Below, piece after piece: positions 7,552-14,933 of a DNA stretch of 26,318 nt. Each line of letters opens with the position of its first letter. The stretch's first letter is position 1. Under the pieces are notes generated by a model. It worked only from the letters and a program-made list of their open reading frames with translations. It was not told the DNA's origin and searched no databases. Location: contig JAHKKQ010000008.1 of the NCBI GenBank assembly GCA_020027805.1, forward strand, positions 1 through 26,318, read 5' to 3'. Source of the DNA: Candidatus Dadabacteria bacterium. Its GTDB lineage: Bacteria; Desulfobacterota_D; UBA1144; Nemesobacterales; UBA2774. Both the position numbers and the translations under genes were made by a program.

Positions 7552-9363
7552 ATGGGTAAGATAAGGATTTTATCCGATAATCTTGTCTCCAAAATAGCGG
7601 CGGGGGAGATAGTGGAAAGGCCGGCCTCGGTTGTAAAAGAGCTGATAGAAAACTCGATTGACGCAGGAAGCAAAAAGATAGATATAGAGCTCGAGTCGGG
7701 GGGAAAGAGACTCATAAGGGTTTCCGACGACGGCGAGGGGATGACGAGGGACGATTCTCTCATGTCCATCGAACGCCATGCGACGAGCAAGATAAGGGAG
7801 TTGAAGGACCTCTTCTCCGTAAGCTCCCTCGGCTTCAGGGGGGAAGCGATCCCCAGCATAGCGAGCGTATCCAGGTTCAGGATGATTACGAGGACCCACG
7901 ACCAGGTGATAGGCACTGTAATCGCTGTCGAAGGCGGCGTCGTCAGGAGCGTGGAAGAAACGGGGGCGCCTCCGGGCACTACTGTCGAGGTCAGGAATCT
8001 TTTCTACAATACCCCCGCAAGGCATAAGTTTATGAGAAAGACCGAGACCGAGCTCTCGAATGTCATCGATATCGTCGAGAGGGAATCCCTCTCGCGGCCG
8101 GGCATCGGTTTCGAGCTCTTGAGCGAGGGCAGGGCGCTCTTGCGCCTCCCGGGGAGGGAGACCGTCTCGGAGAGGATATCGGAGCTGTATCCGGGAATCG
8201 GCCTCCATCGGGTCCTGGCCGAGGCTATGGGGGTGCGCGTTTCAGGTTTAATGGCGGGCCCGCTCGATACCAGGTCCACGACTCAGAAGCTCTATACCTA
8301 TGTGAACGGGAGGGGAGTGAGGGACAGGTTTCTGACACGCATGCTGATAGATTCCTACGGAAGGATGATCGAGAAGGGGAAGTTCCCTCAGGGTGTGATG
8401 TTTATAGATATACCGGCGGGGGACGTGGACGTGAATGTACATCCGACAAAGAACGAAGTGAGGTTCGGAAACGCCAGGCTCGTAGGCGACCTCATCAGGG
8501 AATCAATTACCGGGATGCTCGGGAAGGCGCCATGGCTGGACGGCCGTAGCCGGGGCTTCGAGCATGCGCCTGGAGGTTTCGTCCCCGCCCGTGAGGGCGG
8601 CGCGGCCTACGGCGGCCCGGGATCAGGTGACGGTGAGGCCGGCCGCGGCGTGAATAGTTTTCGGGTATATACTAATGAATTAGAGACATCCGCCGCCCAC
8701 GTCCCGTCAATCGGCCATGAACCGGACCGGCATGCGGAAGATGAGAACCGGGCGAAAGGACTTTTCGGCGAGAGCGGTTTTTATTCCGGTCTCAAGGTGC
8801 TCGGACAGCTTGGCGACCTCTATATAATATGCGCCTCTCCCGACGGCATGATACTCGTCGACCAGCACGCGGCTCATGAAAGAATTAATTATGAAAGGCT
8901 TAAAAAGGCGTACACCGGAAGCGGGACCATCCACACACAGGACCTGCTCGTGCCGGAGGTTCTGGAGCTCTCCCCTCACGAATCGGACGTCCTTTCGAGA
9001 TACGCAGTAGAACTCGGGCCCCTGGGGCTCCATATTGAAGGTTTCGGGGATAATACATGTATAATCAGGAGGGTCCCGGCTCTCCTTAAAAATACCGACC
9101 TCAAGCGTCTCGTCAGGGATATCGTATCCGAGATAAAGGAGTCGGGAGCGGAGAAGAGTTTGACCGATAAAATAGATACGGTGATTTCGACGATGGCGTG
9201 CCACTCTTCAATAAGGGCTAATTACGAGTTGGGTCCCGAGAAGATGAAGGCGCTCCTCTGTGAGCTCGACCTTGCCGAGTTCCCTCATTCGTGCCCCCAC
9301 GGGAGGCCCGTCGCGAGAGAGATTTCCTATACCGACATAGAGAGGATGTTCAAAAGGACATAA
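7552..9363 (+). CDS. mutL: DNA mismatch repair protein MutL with endonuclease motif
   Basis: Matchmaker of mismatch repair: it couples mismatch recognition by MutS to strand incision. The 603-residue protein starts with the GHKL ATPase domain (IRILSDNLVSKIAAGEIVERP, split across residues 4-24; ELIENSIDAG; DDGEGM; GFRGEAIPSI). A Gly/Pro-rich, poorly conserved linker covers about residues 330-410. The C-terminal domain has the metal-dependent nicking motif DQHAAHERINYE starting at Asp437, the ACHSSIR segment (Cys550) and CPHGRP (Cys581). These define the endonuclease-type MutL found where MutH is absent. No mutS is in the window. The ATG is supported by family N-termini (MGKIRIL). The stop is 3 nt before the gmhA start, so the two are probably co-transcribed. 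Confidence 0.97.
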   Translation: MGKIRILSDNLVSKIAAGEIVERPASVVKELIENSIDAGSKKIDIELESGGKRLIRVSDDGEGMTRDDSLMSIERHATSKIRELKDLFSVSSLGFRGEAIPSIASVSRFRMITRTHDQVIGTVIAVEGGVVRSVEETGAPPGTTVEVRNLFYNTPARHKFMRKTETELSNVIDIVERESLSRPGIGFELLSEGRALLRLPGRETVSERISELYPGIGLHRVLAEAMGVRVSGLMAGPLDTRSTTQKLYTYVNGRGVRDRFLTRMLIDSYGRMIEKGKFPQGVMFIDIPAGDVDVNVHPTKNEVRFGNARLVGDLIRESITGMLGKAPWLDGRSRGFEHAPGGFVPAREGGAAYGGPGSGDGEAGRGVNSFRVYTNELETSAAHVPSIGHEPDRHAEDENRAKGLFGESGFYSGLKVLGQLGDLYIICASPDGMILVDQHAAHERINYERLKKAYTGSGTIHTQDLLVPEVLELSPHESDVLSRYAVELGPLGLHIEGFGDNTCIIRRVPALLKNTDLKRLVRDIVSEIKESGAEKSLTDKIDTVISTMACHSSIRANYELGPEKMKALLCELDLAEFPHSCPHGRPVAREISYTDIERMFKRT

Positions 9364-9366
9364 GAC

Positions 9367-9978
9367 ATGAAGGAACGGATTATTTCGAGACTCAGGGAAA
9401 GCGCCGACATAAAGCTCCGTTTCGCCAAGGAATCCGTCGCGGAGGTGGAAGAAGCCGCTTCGACCATAATCAAGTCGCTTAAATCGGGCGGAAAGGTGCT
9501 GATATTCGGCAACGGGGGGAGCGCGGCCGACTCCCAGCACATAGCGGCCGAATTCGTGAACAGATACTCGAAGGAGAGGAAAGCGCTCCCGGCCCTTGCC
9601 CTTACAACCGACTCCTCCATTCTCACTTCCATACCCAACGACGGCAGCTTTGAGGACGTCTTTTCGCGCCAGATAGAGGCGCTCGGAAATAAGGGGGACG
9701 TCGCGTGGGGCATCACTACGAGCGGGAAATCGGCGAATGTATTGAAAGCGCTTCAAACGGCGAAGGCGCTCGGTCTAAAGACAATCGCTTTTACGGGGCA
9801 GGAGAAGGGCAGGGTCGAAAAGACGGTCGATTGCTCGGTGAGCGTCCCTTCCAAATCCACTCCCCGGGTTCAGGAGCTCCACATTACCCTCGCGCACATA
9901 ATATGCGAGCTCGTGGAGGAGTCCTTTGCCGCAAAAAAGGAACCGTCCAGGAAAGAGTCGCCCAGGGCGGAACCCTGA
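9367..9978 (+). CDS. gmhA: Phosphoheptose isomerase (SIS domain)
   Basis: Predicted to convert sedoheptulose 7-phosphate to D-glycero-D-manno-heptose 7-phosphate, the first step of ADP-heptose synthesis for the lipopolysaccharide inner core. The 203-residue protein has the SIS signature IFGNGGSAADSQHIAAEFVN (about residues 45-64), NDGSFEDVFSRQ, TTSGKSANV and the C-terminal QELHITLAHIICELVE with the catalytic histidine region. The closest alternative is DiaA, a SIS protein acting at oriC; the retained catalytic-type residues favour GmhA. The charged tail (KKEPSRKESPRAEP) extends beyond the usual length of about 190 residues. It starts 3 nt after mutL with AAAAGGA inside the mutL end as ribosome binding site, which suggests translation from the same mRNA. 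Confidence 0.85.
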   Translation: MKERIISRLRESADIKLRFAKESVAEVEEAASTIIKSLKSGGKVLIFGNGGSAADSQHIAAEFVNRYSKERKALPALALTTDSSILTSIPNDGSFEDVFSRQIEALGNKGDVAWGITTSGKSANVLKALQTAKALGLKTIAFTGQEKGRVEKTVDCSVSVPSKSTPRVQELHITLAHIICELVEESFAAKKEPSRKESPRAEP

Positions 9979-10042
9979 GCCCTGTCTAAAGCGTGAATTT
10001 TCATCTTATCCTTGAAATGTACGATTGATAGGAGTAATTTCA

Positions 10043-10243
10043 TTGCCCGTGGAAATCAGATGTCCCAAGTGCGGAAAGCCCTCTCCCTGGGAAGGGAACC
10101 GGTGGAGGCCCTTCTGCTCCGAGAGGTGCAAGATGGTCGACCTCGGCGCATGGGCGACCGAAGGCTACAAGATACCGGGCAGCCCCGAAGAAGATACGGC
10201 GGCTGATGATGAAAATCCCCGCGATGATGAAGGAGATCAATAG
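10043..10243 (+). CDS. yacG: YacG-type zinc protein (DNA gyrase inhibitor family)
   Basis: A 66-residue zinc-binding protein. E. coli YacG binds GyrB and inhibits DNA gyrase. The sequence shows [10 protein letters not shown] and, further on, [16 protein letters not shown], the CxxC...CxxxC arrangement of the family. The C-terminus is acidic ([12 protein letters not shown]). I chose the TTG at 10043 because GGAG (10031-10034) lies 8 nt upstream and the protein then begins [10 protein letters not shown], typical of the family. A TTG at 10025 in the same frame would place the ribosome binding site inside the gene. It sits between gmhA and efp and probably belongs to the mutL-gmhA unit, though the 64-nt gap before it leaves room for separate control. 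Confidence 0.85.
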   Translation: MPVEIRCPKCGKPSPWEGNRWRPFCSERCKMVDLGAWATEGYKIPGSPEEDTAADDENPRDDEGDQ

Positions 10244-10286
10244 TCTCTATGCTTGACTTTTAAATAAATCGGGAGGTACGCATTAG

Positions 10287-10859
10287 ATGGGAGTAGTCGA
10301 AACTAATCAGTTCCATAAGGGTCTTAAGATAGAATACGAGGGCGCGATCTGGGAAATAATCGAATACAGGCATTCCAAGATGGCGCAGAGGAGCGCCGTT
10401 ATGAAGACCAAGATCAGAAACGTGGTTACCGGAGCGGTTCAGGAAAAGAACTTCAGGTCGGGCGATTCATTCCGTGTGCCCGATACGGAGAGAAGGTCCA
10501 TGCAGTTCCTCTACAAGGAGGAGATAGGGTATCATTTTATGGATAACGAGACTTACGAGCAGCATACCCTGAGCCTGGCCCAGGTGGGCGAGGTCGCGAG
10601 CTTCATCAAAGAGCAGCAGGAAGTGAACGTCCTCTACTTCAACGGCGAGCCCATGGGTGTCGAGCTTCCGACCGCGGTCGAGCTCGAGATAAAGGACACC
10701 GAGCCCGGCATGAGGGGCGACACGGTTACAGGCGCCACGAAGCCTGCGCTGCTCGAGACTGGCGCCACGATTCAGGTACCCTTGTTCATTGATGTAGGCG
10801 ACATAATCAAGGTCGACACCAGGACCGGGGTGTACATCGAGAGGATGAAGAAGAAATAA
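10287..10859 (+). CDS. efp: Translation elongation factor P, atypical loop tip
   Basis: Relieves ribosome stalling at polyproline stretches by binding between the P and E sites. The 190-residue protein has the three beta-barrel domains: N-terminal KOW-like (about 1-65), middle OB (MQFLYKEEIGYHFMDNETYE), and C-terminal OB with GDTVTGATKPALLETGATIQ and IKVDTRTGVYIERM. In the domain I loop, ungapped alignment with the HVKPGKGAAF form places Gln34 (codon 10386-10388) where Lys or Arg normally stands. The loop reads HSKMAQRSAV. Arg35 and Lys31 flank it. No epmA, epmB or earP is in the window. GGGAGG at 10271-10276 supports the ATG at 10287. Confidence 0.96.
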   Translation: MGVVETNQFHKGLKIEYEGAIWEIIEYRHSKMAQRSAVMKTKIRNVVTGAVQEKNFRSGDSFRVPDTERRSMQFLYKEEIGYHFMDNETYEQHTLSLAQVGEVASFIKEQQEVNVLYFNGEPMGVELPTAVELEIKDTEPGMRGDTVTGATKPALLETGATIQVPLFIDVGDIIKVDTRTGVYIERMKKK

Positions 10860-10863
10860 GATT

Positions 10864-10877
10864 TTGTTAATTAACAA
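10864..10877. other. Perfect 14-bp palindrome after efp
   Basis: TTGTTAATTAACAA is a perfect inverted repeat 5 nt after the efp stop. It could be a protein-binding site or a chance AT-rich palindrome. It lacks the GC-rich stem expected of a terminator. Confidence 0.3.
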
Positions 10878-11020
10878 TATAGACATAAGAAGATGGTCGA
10901 TCGTATGCATCGATATTTCAACCCGTTTCGATTTCGTAGGTGGATGACTGTCCTGACGGATATGCTTGACCGGGATTATCACAGATTCTAAACACTTCAC
11001 TGCCGCCGATTGGTTCCGGG

Positions 11021-11046
11021 GGTTTCGGGGGTCACCGAAACCTTTT
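11021..11046 (+). terminator. Rho-independent terminator upstream of the sigma factor gene
   Basis: GGTTTCGG (11021-11028) pairs perfectly with CCGAAACC (11035-11042) over a 6-nt loop and is followed by four T. It probably ends the efp transcript and isolates the ECF sigma operon that starts at 11091. Confidence 0.5.
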
Positions 11047-11090
11047 CCGAAATCTCAAGTTAATAAACAATAAGGCTGAATTGGCTCCAA

Positions 11091-11663
11091 ATGGACATTG
11101 ACATAGAGCTCATGCTGAGGACAAAGTCTGGGGACGACGGTGCATTCAGCGAATTAATGAGGAGGCATTACAAAGGGGTTGTGAATTATATATACAGGTA
11201 CACCAATCTGAAAGAGAATTCGGAAGACCTCGCCCAGGAGGTGTTTTTAAGAATTTACAGGTCCCGTAAGAACTACAGGCCCGAGGCCAAGTTCTCGACG
11301 TGGTTATACAAGATCGCGACCAACGTGAGCCTGACCCACGTAAAGAAAAAGAACGTCAATTTGAGCCTCGACGAGATGAACGACGAGGGCGGGGAAATCG
11401 GGGACCCGGAGATCGATATAGCCGCCGATTTGATATATAGAAAAGAGATAAAGGACGTAATATTTCAGGCTATGGAGTCTTTGCCAGAGAGGGAGAAAGT
11501 TGCTATTATGCTTTGTAAGTACGAGGGGCTTTCATATGAAGAGGCGGCCCAGGTGCTCGAGTGCACCGTGGGCGCCGTCAAGTCTTACGTTCACCGTGGA
11601 AGGATGAAATTAATAGACAAGTTGAAACCGCATTTGCCGGGAGGAGGAGAGTATGGAGTGTAG
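11091..11663 (+). CDS. ECF-type RNA polymerase sigma factor (RpoE-like)
   Basis: A group IV sigma factor of 190 residues. Region 2 is visible as AFSELMRRHYKGVVNYIYR followed by EDLAQEVFLRIYR and FSTWLYKIATNVS (about residues 18-83). Region 4 is ESLPEREKVAIMLCKYEG, then EAAQVLECTVGAVKSYVHRG, a helix-turn-helix (about 130-172). A short acidic linker (LDEMNDEGGEIGDPE) separates them. It overlaps the anti-sigma gene by 11 nt and is the first gene of a three-gene unit. Such factors are usually autoregulated, but I could not identify a convincing ECF-type promoter upstream. No clear Shine-Dalgarno precedes the ATG; AAGG lies too far upstream. Target genes are unknown, with the two downstream genes the natural candidates. 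Confidence 0.93.
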   Translation: MDIDIELMLRTKSGDDGAFSELMRRHYKGVVNYIYRYTNLKENSEDLAQEVFLRIYRSRKNYRPEAKFSTWLYKIATNVSLTHVKKKNVNLSLDEMNDEGGEIGDPEIDIAADLIYRKEIKDVIFQAMESLPEREKVAIMLCKYEGLSYEEAAQVLECTVGAVKSYVHRGRMKLIDKLKPHLPGGGEYGV

Positions 11664-12162
11664 TGATTGTAAGGAGCTCATTGTCAGCTGGTCGTCGGGC
11701 GATCTGCCTCCGTCCGGCAAGGAATCGATCGAGGCGCATATCGGGGAATGCCCCGAGTGCAGACTCTACATGTCGCAATCCGACCGGGTGTGGAATTTAC
11801 TCGGCGAGTGGAGGGAGGTCGAGCCGCGTAGCGACTTCGTCTCCTGTTTCTGGGACCGCGTATCGAAAGAAGAAAGAGAGTCCGGTTGGAGTGTCTTCTC
11901 TTACGTCAGGAAATTAAGGCTCAACTGGGCCATGGCCGGCGCCTTGGCATCGGTGCTTATAGTGGGCATATTTACATTCGCTTTATTCAAACCCGATTCG
12001 GGATTCGAGACTTATGCCGATAACGATGCGCGGGACGAGCAGATACTCCTCGAGCTCGACGATGCCACCACGAGAGAGACAACCGATGCGCTCTCCATCT
12101 ACGGCCCATGGGAAAACACGGTGGAAATCATGAAAATAAACGGATACGGAGATATGAATTGA
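11653..12162 (+). CDS. Membrane anti-sigma factor with ZAS zinc finger
   Basis: Predicted to sequester the preceding ECF sigma factor at the membrane. The 169-residue protein has an N-terminal zf-HC2/ZAS module: Cys3/Cys6, then His29, Cys33 and Cys36 (HIGECPEC). A cytoplasmic linker follows, then one transmembrane helix at about residues 92-112 (WAMAGALASVLIVGIFTFAL), preceded by basic residues RKLRLN. That topology leaves a periplasmic tail of about 57 residues (acidic, DNDARDEQ). The ATG overlaps the sigma gene end and is preceded by a GGAGGAG ribosome binding site. Its own stop TGA overlaps the TTG start of the next gene. Together these indicate tightly coupled translation of the three proteins. 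Confidence 0.9.
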   Translation: MECSDCKELIVSWSSGDLPPSGKESIEAHIGECPECRLYMSQSDRVWNLLGEWREVEPRSDFVSCFWDRVSKEERESGWSVFSYVRKLRLNWAMAGALASVLIVGIFTFALFKPDSGFETYADNDARDEQILLELDDATTRETTDALSIYGPWENTVEIMKINGYGDMN

Positions 12163-12575
12163 GGGTGTCGTTCGCATTAGTAGCCGTCGCATGTCTCTTC
12201 TCGGTAAATGCGTTCGGTTTCATGAGCGCTGAAATCCATTATAAATGGTGGAAGAACCCCAGGATCAAAGAGGAAATGGAGCTCACCGATAAACAGGTCG
12301 AAACGATCGATAATATATTCATTTCCTACAAGGAGCGGATAATACTCTTTCAGAGGGAGCTCAAGAGGGAGGAGGCCGAGTTGCTGAACGTCCTTAGAAA
12401 ACCCGAGTGCTCGAGGGACGAGGTAATGGAAATAACGGACCATATCGAGGATATGAAGGCTACCCTTACCCGTATCAAAGTCGAGATGTATCTAAAGATT
12501 AAAAACGCGCTCACCGCTGAGCAGCAAATGATGCTCCATAATATCAAGGAACAGTACAGGGGGAGGACTCGCTGA
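12159..12575 (+). CDS. Spy/CpxP-like periplasmic protein, probable stress sensor
   Basis: A 138-residue exported protein. The TTG start overlaps the anti-sigma stop (TTGA at 12159-12162) and is served by GGAG at 12148-12151. From it, the N-terminus RVSFALVAVACLFSVNAFG is a clean signal peptide, whereas an upstream ATG at 12108 would bury it behind a charged stretch. The mature part is almost wholly alpha-helical and carries two LTxxQ motifs (LTDKQ, LTAEQ) typical of the Spy/CpxP/CnrX group. These are periplasmic chaperones or metal sensors. A single mature cysteine lies in KPECSRDEV. Context with a sigma factor and its anti-sigma suggests it feeds envelope or metal status to the anti-sigma, as CnrX does in the Cnr system. 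This is inference; metal-binding residues cannot be assigned. Confidence 0.85.
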   Translation: MRVSFALVAVACLFSVNAFGFMSAEIHYKWWKNPRIKEEMELTDKQVETIDNIFISYKERIILFQRELKREEAELLNVLRKPECSRDEVMEITDHIEDMKATLTRIKVEMYLKIKNALTAEQQMMLHNIKEQYRGRTR

Positions 12576-12663
12576 GCAGGACGTCCCGTCCCTCCGCCGT
12601 GTAAACGCTCTCCCGCCCCGCCCCTTTTTAACCCCCCTGCGGCACAGAGCCGGCTATTCGATA

Positions 12664-12691
12664 TTTACACGCTTGTTAACGGGTATAGAAT
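12664..12691 (+). promoter_or_regulatory. Probable promoter of the transglutaminase gene
   Basis: TTTACA (12664-12669) is 16 nt from TAGAAT (12686-12691); each hexamer differs from consensus at one position. A start near 12698 gives a leader of about 50 nt. It separates the transglutaminase gene from the sigma operon. Confidence 0.45.
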
Positions 12692-12747
12692 TTATTCCGG
12701 GGGCGTTGTGATTTGCCCGAAACCGGGCTTTCCGGTATCCATACGAG

Positions 12748-14814
12748 ATGAGAGTTTCGAATGCGCTCACGGTATTTACTCACCTTCTTGCCCTTGCGGG
12801 TTTTCTGTCGCTCTCTCTCACGGGCGCGGTCGGCCCGCCGGTAATTGCCGTATTTTCGTTCTCTCTCGTTCTCAGCTTCTATAACGAAAGGTATGGCAAA
12901 GGCTATTATCTCGGCCACCGCATATCCACACTGTCAGCGCTCCTCCTCGTTCTCTACGCCGCGCTCGGTGTTTTTCTCATGGGCGTTGAGCCCTTTAAAG
13001 GCATACTGGAATTCCTGATTCTCGTTCAGGTTCTGAAGCTCCTCGGCAGAAAGAATATGAGGGACATAATGCAGATTTATGCCCTCAGCTTTTTTCAATT
13101 CATAGCCGGAACTATAATCACGGTTAACTTTTCGTATGCGGCCGCCTTCGTCATATACATCGCGGTCGCGGTATGCGCCGTTATCGTTTTTGAGATGAGG
13201 AGAGGGGCGCTCGAGTCCGGGGGCCCCGGGAGCGATGAGCCGGAATTGGTTACGCCTCCTTTTCTCGGCACGAGCATCGTTCTCGGCATTTGCATACTCC
13301 TGACCGCGGCGCTGATTTTCATATCCGTCCCGAGACTCGGGGGGAGCTACTTCAGCTCGGGCTTCCTCAGGACCGGGGAGCTCAGGAGCGGTTTCTCGGA
13401 CAAGGTCAGACTCGGCAGGGTCGGCGAGATCAAGCTCGACGGCTCGCCCGTGATGACGGTCAGGGTTTTGAACCGCGATATATCCGACGTTCCCTACCCC
13501 GTCTACTGGCGGGGAGTGGCTCTCGACGAATTCGACGGGGAGTCCTGGCGGTCGGGTTCGGCAGGCTACAGGATATATAAGCCCGGCCCGGCCGGAAGGG
13601 TTATTGTGGGCGGCAGACCCGCGGGGGGCGTAAAGGACATCGTTGAGCAGGAGATAATAACCGAGCCCCTCGATACGGACGTCCTTTTCTCGGCGAATTT
13701 GCCGGTGGGCTTCGGCTCGGTCCCCGGGGGCAGGGTGGCTGCGCTTAACGACTCGTACAGCCTTCACGACAGGGTATCGTACAGGATTAAATACTACGCC
13801 GTTTCTGATATAGGCGTCCCTTCGCCCGGGGAGCTTCGGAATGACGACTCGGCCTACGCGGACAGTATGGACACTTATCTCAAGCTCCCTCCCCTGGGGG
13901 ACCGGGTAAAGGAGCTCGCGCTTGAGATCACCTCTTCGGACGCGAGCGTTTACGACAAGGCCCTCTCCGTAAAGCGCTACCTGCTGACAAATTACACTTA
14001 TACGCGGACGCTCGGGCGGGGCGCCTCGGGATTCCCCCTGGAGGAGTTCCTGTTCACGAGAAAAGAGGGACACTGCGAGTATTTTGCTACCGCCATGGCG
14101 GTTCTTCTCAGGGAAGCCGGAATCCCTTCGAGGGTTGTCAACGGCTTCATAGGAGGGGCTCCGAATGAGCACGGCAATTTTTTCCTTGTACGTGAAAGCG
14201 ACGCCCATTCGTGGGTCGAGGTGTATTTCCCCGGGCACGGCTGGGTGACGTTCGATCCCACCCCCGAGGGTCAGGCCGGGGCGGACGCAGGCGCTTTCAC
14301 CCTGGTCACCTCCTATCTCGACTATCTGAGGTACAGATGGAGCAGGTACGTAATCGATTTCAGCCGGGGGGATCAGCTAAGGCTGCTAAACGAGGCCAGG
14401 GATAAGTGGAGCTGGAAAAATAAAACGCTTTTCCGCAGCACGGGAATTAAATCATTATTCGACAGGAGCCCGGCCGCCGTCATCGCGGTACTGGTATTAT
14501 GTATATGGCTCGCAGCTTCGAGAACGCGTATCGCATCCTGCTTCCGCCGTAAAAGTAAGGGCCCCCGGGGGAAGGCGTCCGCTCTATATGCCGAGGCGCT
14601 TGGGTTTCTAACCAAAAAGGGGTTCGCAAAGCCCGGGTCCATGACTGCGGGTGAATTTGCCGACTCGCTCGCTGACAGGTCTTACCCGGGCTCCGCCTTG
14701 ATGAAGCTTCTTACCGATACGTATTTGGGAATGAGGTTCGGAGGCCCGCCCGACGAAAAGGGGCTCAGGCTCCTCGCCGGATTGCTCGGGAAACTCAAGA
14801 GAATCAAGGCCTGA
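12748..14814 (+). CDS. TgpA-like membrane transglutaminase
   Basis: A 688-residue inner-membrane protein of the TgpA/DUF3488 type. About five to six hydrophobic segments fill residues 1-205 (including FLSLSLTGAVGPPVIAVFSF and the conserved RKNMRDIMQIYALSFFQFIAG, split across about 110-130). A large periplasmic region follows, containing the transglutaminase-like catalytic core with Cys443 (EGHCEYFATAM), His487 (SDAHSWVEVYF) and Asp503 (FDPTPEG). A single transmembrane helix at about 575-592 precedes a cytoplasmic tail with a DUF4129-like end (KKGFAKPGSMTAGEFADSL). In many bacteria such genes sit beside MoxR ATPase and DUF58 genes; neither is present here. Substrate unknown; cell-envelope protein cross-linking or peptidase-like activity is possible. 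The ATG has only a weak ribosome binding site. Confidence 0.92.
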   Translation: MRVSNALTVFTHLLALAGFLSLSLTGAVGPPVIAVFSFSLVLSFYNERYGKGYYLGHRISTLSALLLVLYAALGVFLMGVEPFKGILEFLILVQVLKLLGRKNMRDIMQIYALSFFQFIAGTIITVNFSYAAAFVIYIAVAVCAVIVFEMRRGALESGGPGSDEPELVTPPFLGTSIVLGICILLTAALIFISVPRLGGSYFSSGFLRTGELRSGFSDKVRLGRVGEIKLDGSPVMTVRVLNRDISDVPYPVYWRGVALDEFDGESWRSGSAGYRIYKPGPAGRVIVGGRPAGGVKDIVEQEIITEPLDTDVLFSANLPVGFGSVPGGRVAALNDSYSLHDRVSYRIKYYAVSDIGVPSPGELRNDDSAYADSMDTYLKLPPLGDRVKELALEITSSDASVYDKALSVKRYLLTNYTYTRTLGRGASGFPLEEFLFTRKEGHCEYFATAMAVLLREAGIPSRVVNGFIGGAPNEHGNFFLVRESDAHSWVEVYFPGHGWVTFDPTPEGQAGADAGAFTLVTSYLDYLRYRWSRYVIDFSRGDQLRLLNEARDKWSWKNKTLFRSTGIKSLFDRSPAAVIAVLVLCIWLAASRTRIASCFRRKSKGPRGKASALYAEALGFLTKKGFAKPGSMTAGEFADSLADRSYPGSALMKLLTDTYLGMRFGGPPDEKGLRLLAGLLGKLKRIKA

Positions 14815-14851
14815 TATGGGGTTACATGCCCCCGGCCGGCTCCCCCCATCC

Positions 14852-14880
14852 TTGCTCTATCGGGTCTATTAGGGTAAAAT
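14852..14880 (+). promoter_or_regulatory. Probable promoter of the rimP-nusA operon
   Basis: TTGCTC (14852-14857) and TAAAAT (14875-14880) are exactly 17 nt apart. Transcription would begin near 14887, at the foot of the hairpin that follows. The -10 is good; the -35 matches only in its first half. Confidence 0.4.
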
Positions 14881-14888
14881 CTTAAGAC

Positions 14889-14913
14889 AAAAGCGGGTAC
14901 GTCCCGCTTTTTT
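14889..14913 (+). terminator. Terminator or attenuator hairpin before rimP
   Basis: AAAAGCGGG (14889-14897) pairs perfectly with CCCGCTTTT (14903-14911) over a 5-nt loop, followed by further T. It is bidirectional in form. It could end the transglutaminase transcript. Because it lies just after a promoter-like sequence, it could also be the first structure of the rimP-nusA mRNA. Confidence 0.6.
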
Positions 14914-14933
14914 AATTGAGAGAGCAGGGCGCA

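Noticed and set aside
12934..14238. Open frame of 434 codons antisense to the transglutaminase gene
   Set aside because: Very arginine- and proline-rich shadow of a real gene with an intact catalytic triad on the other strand.
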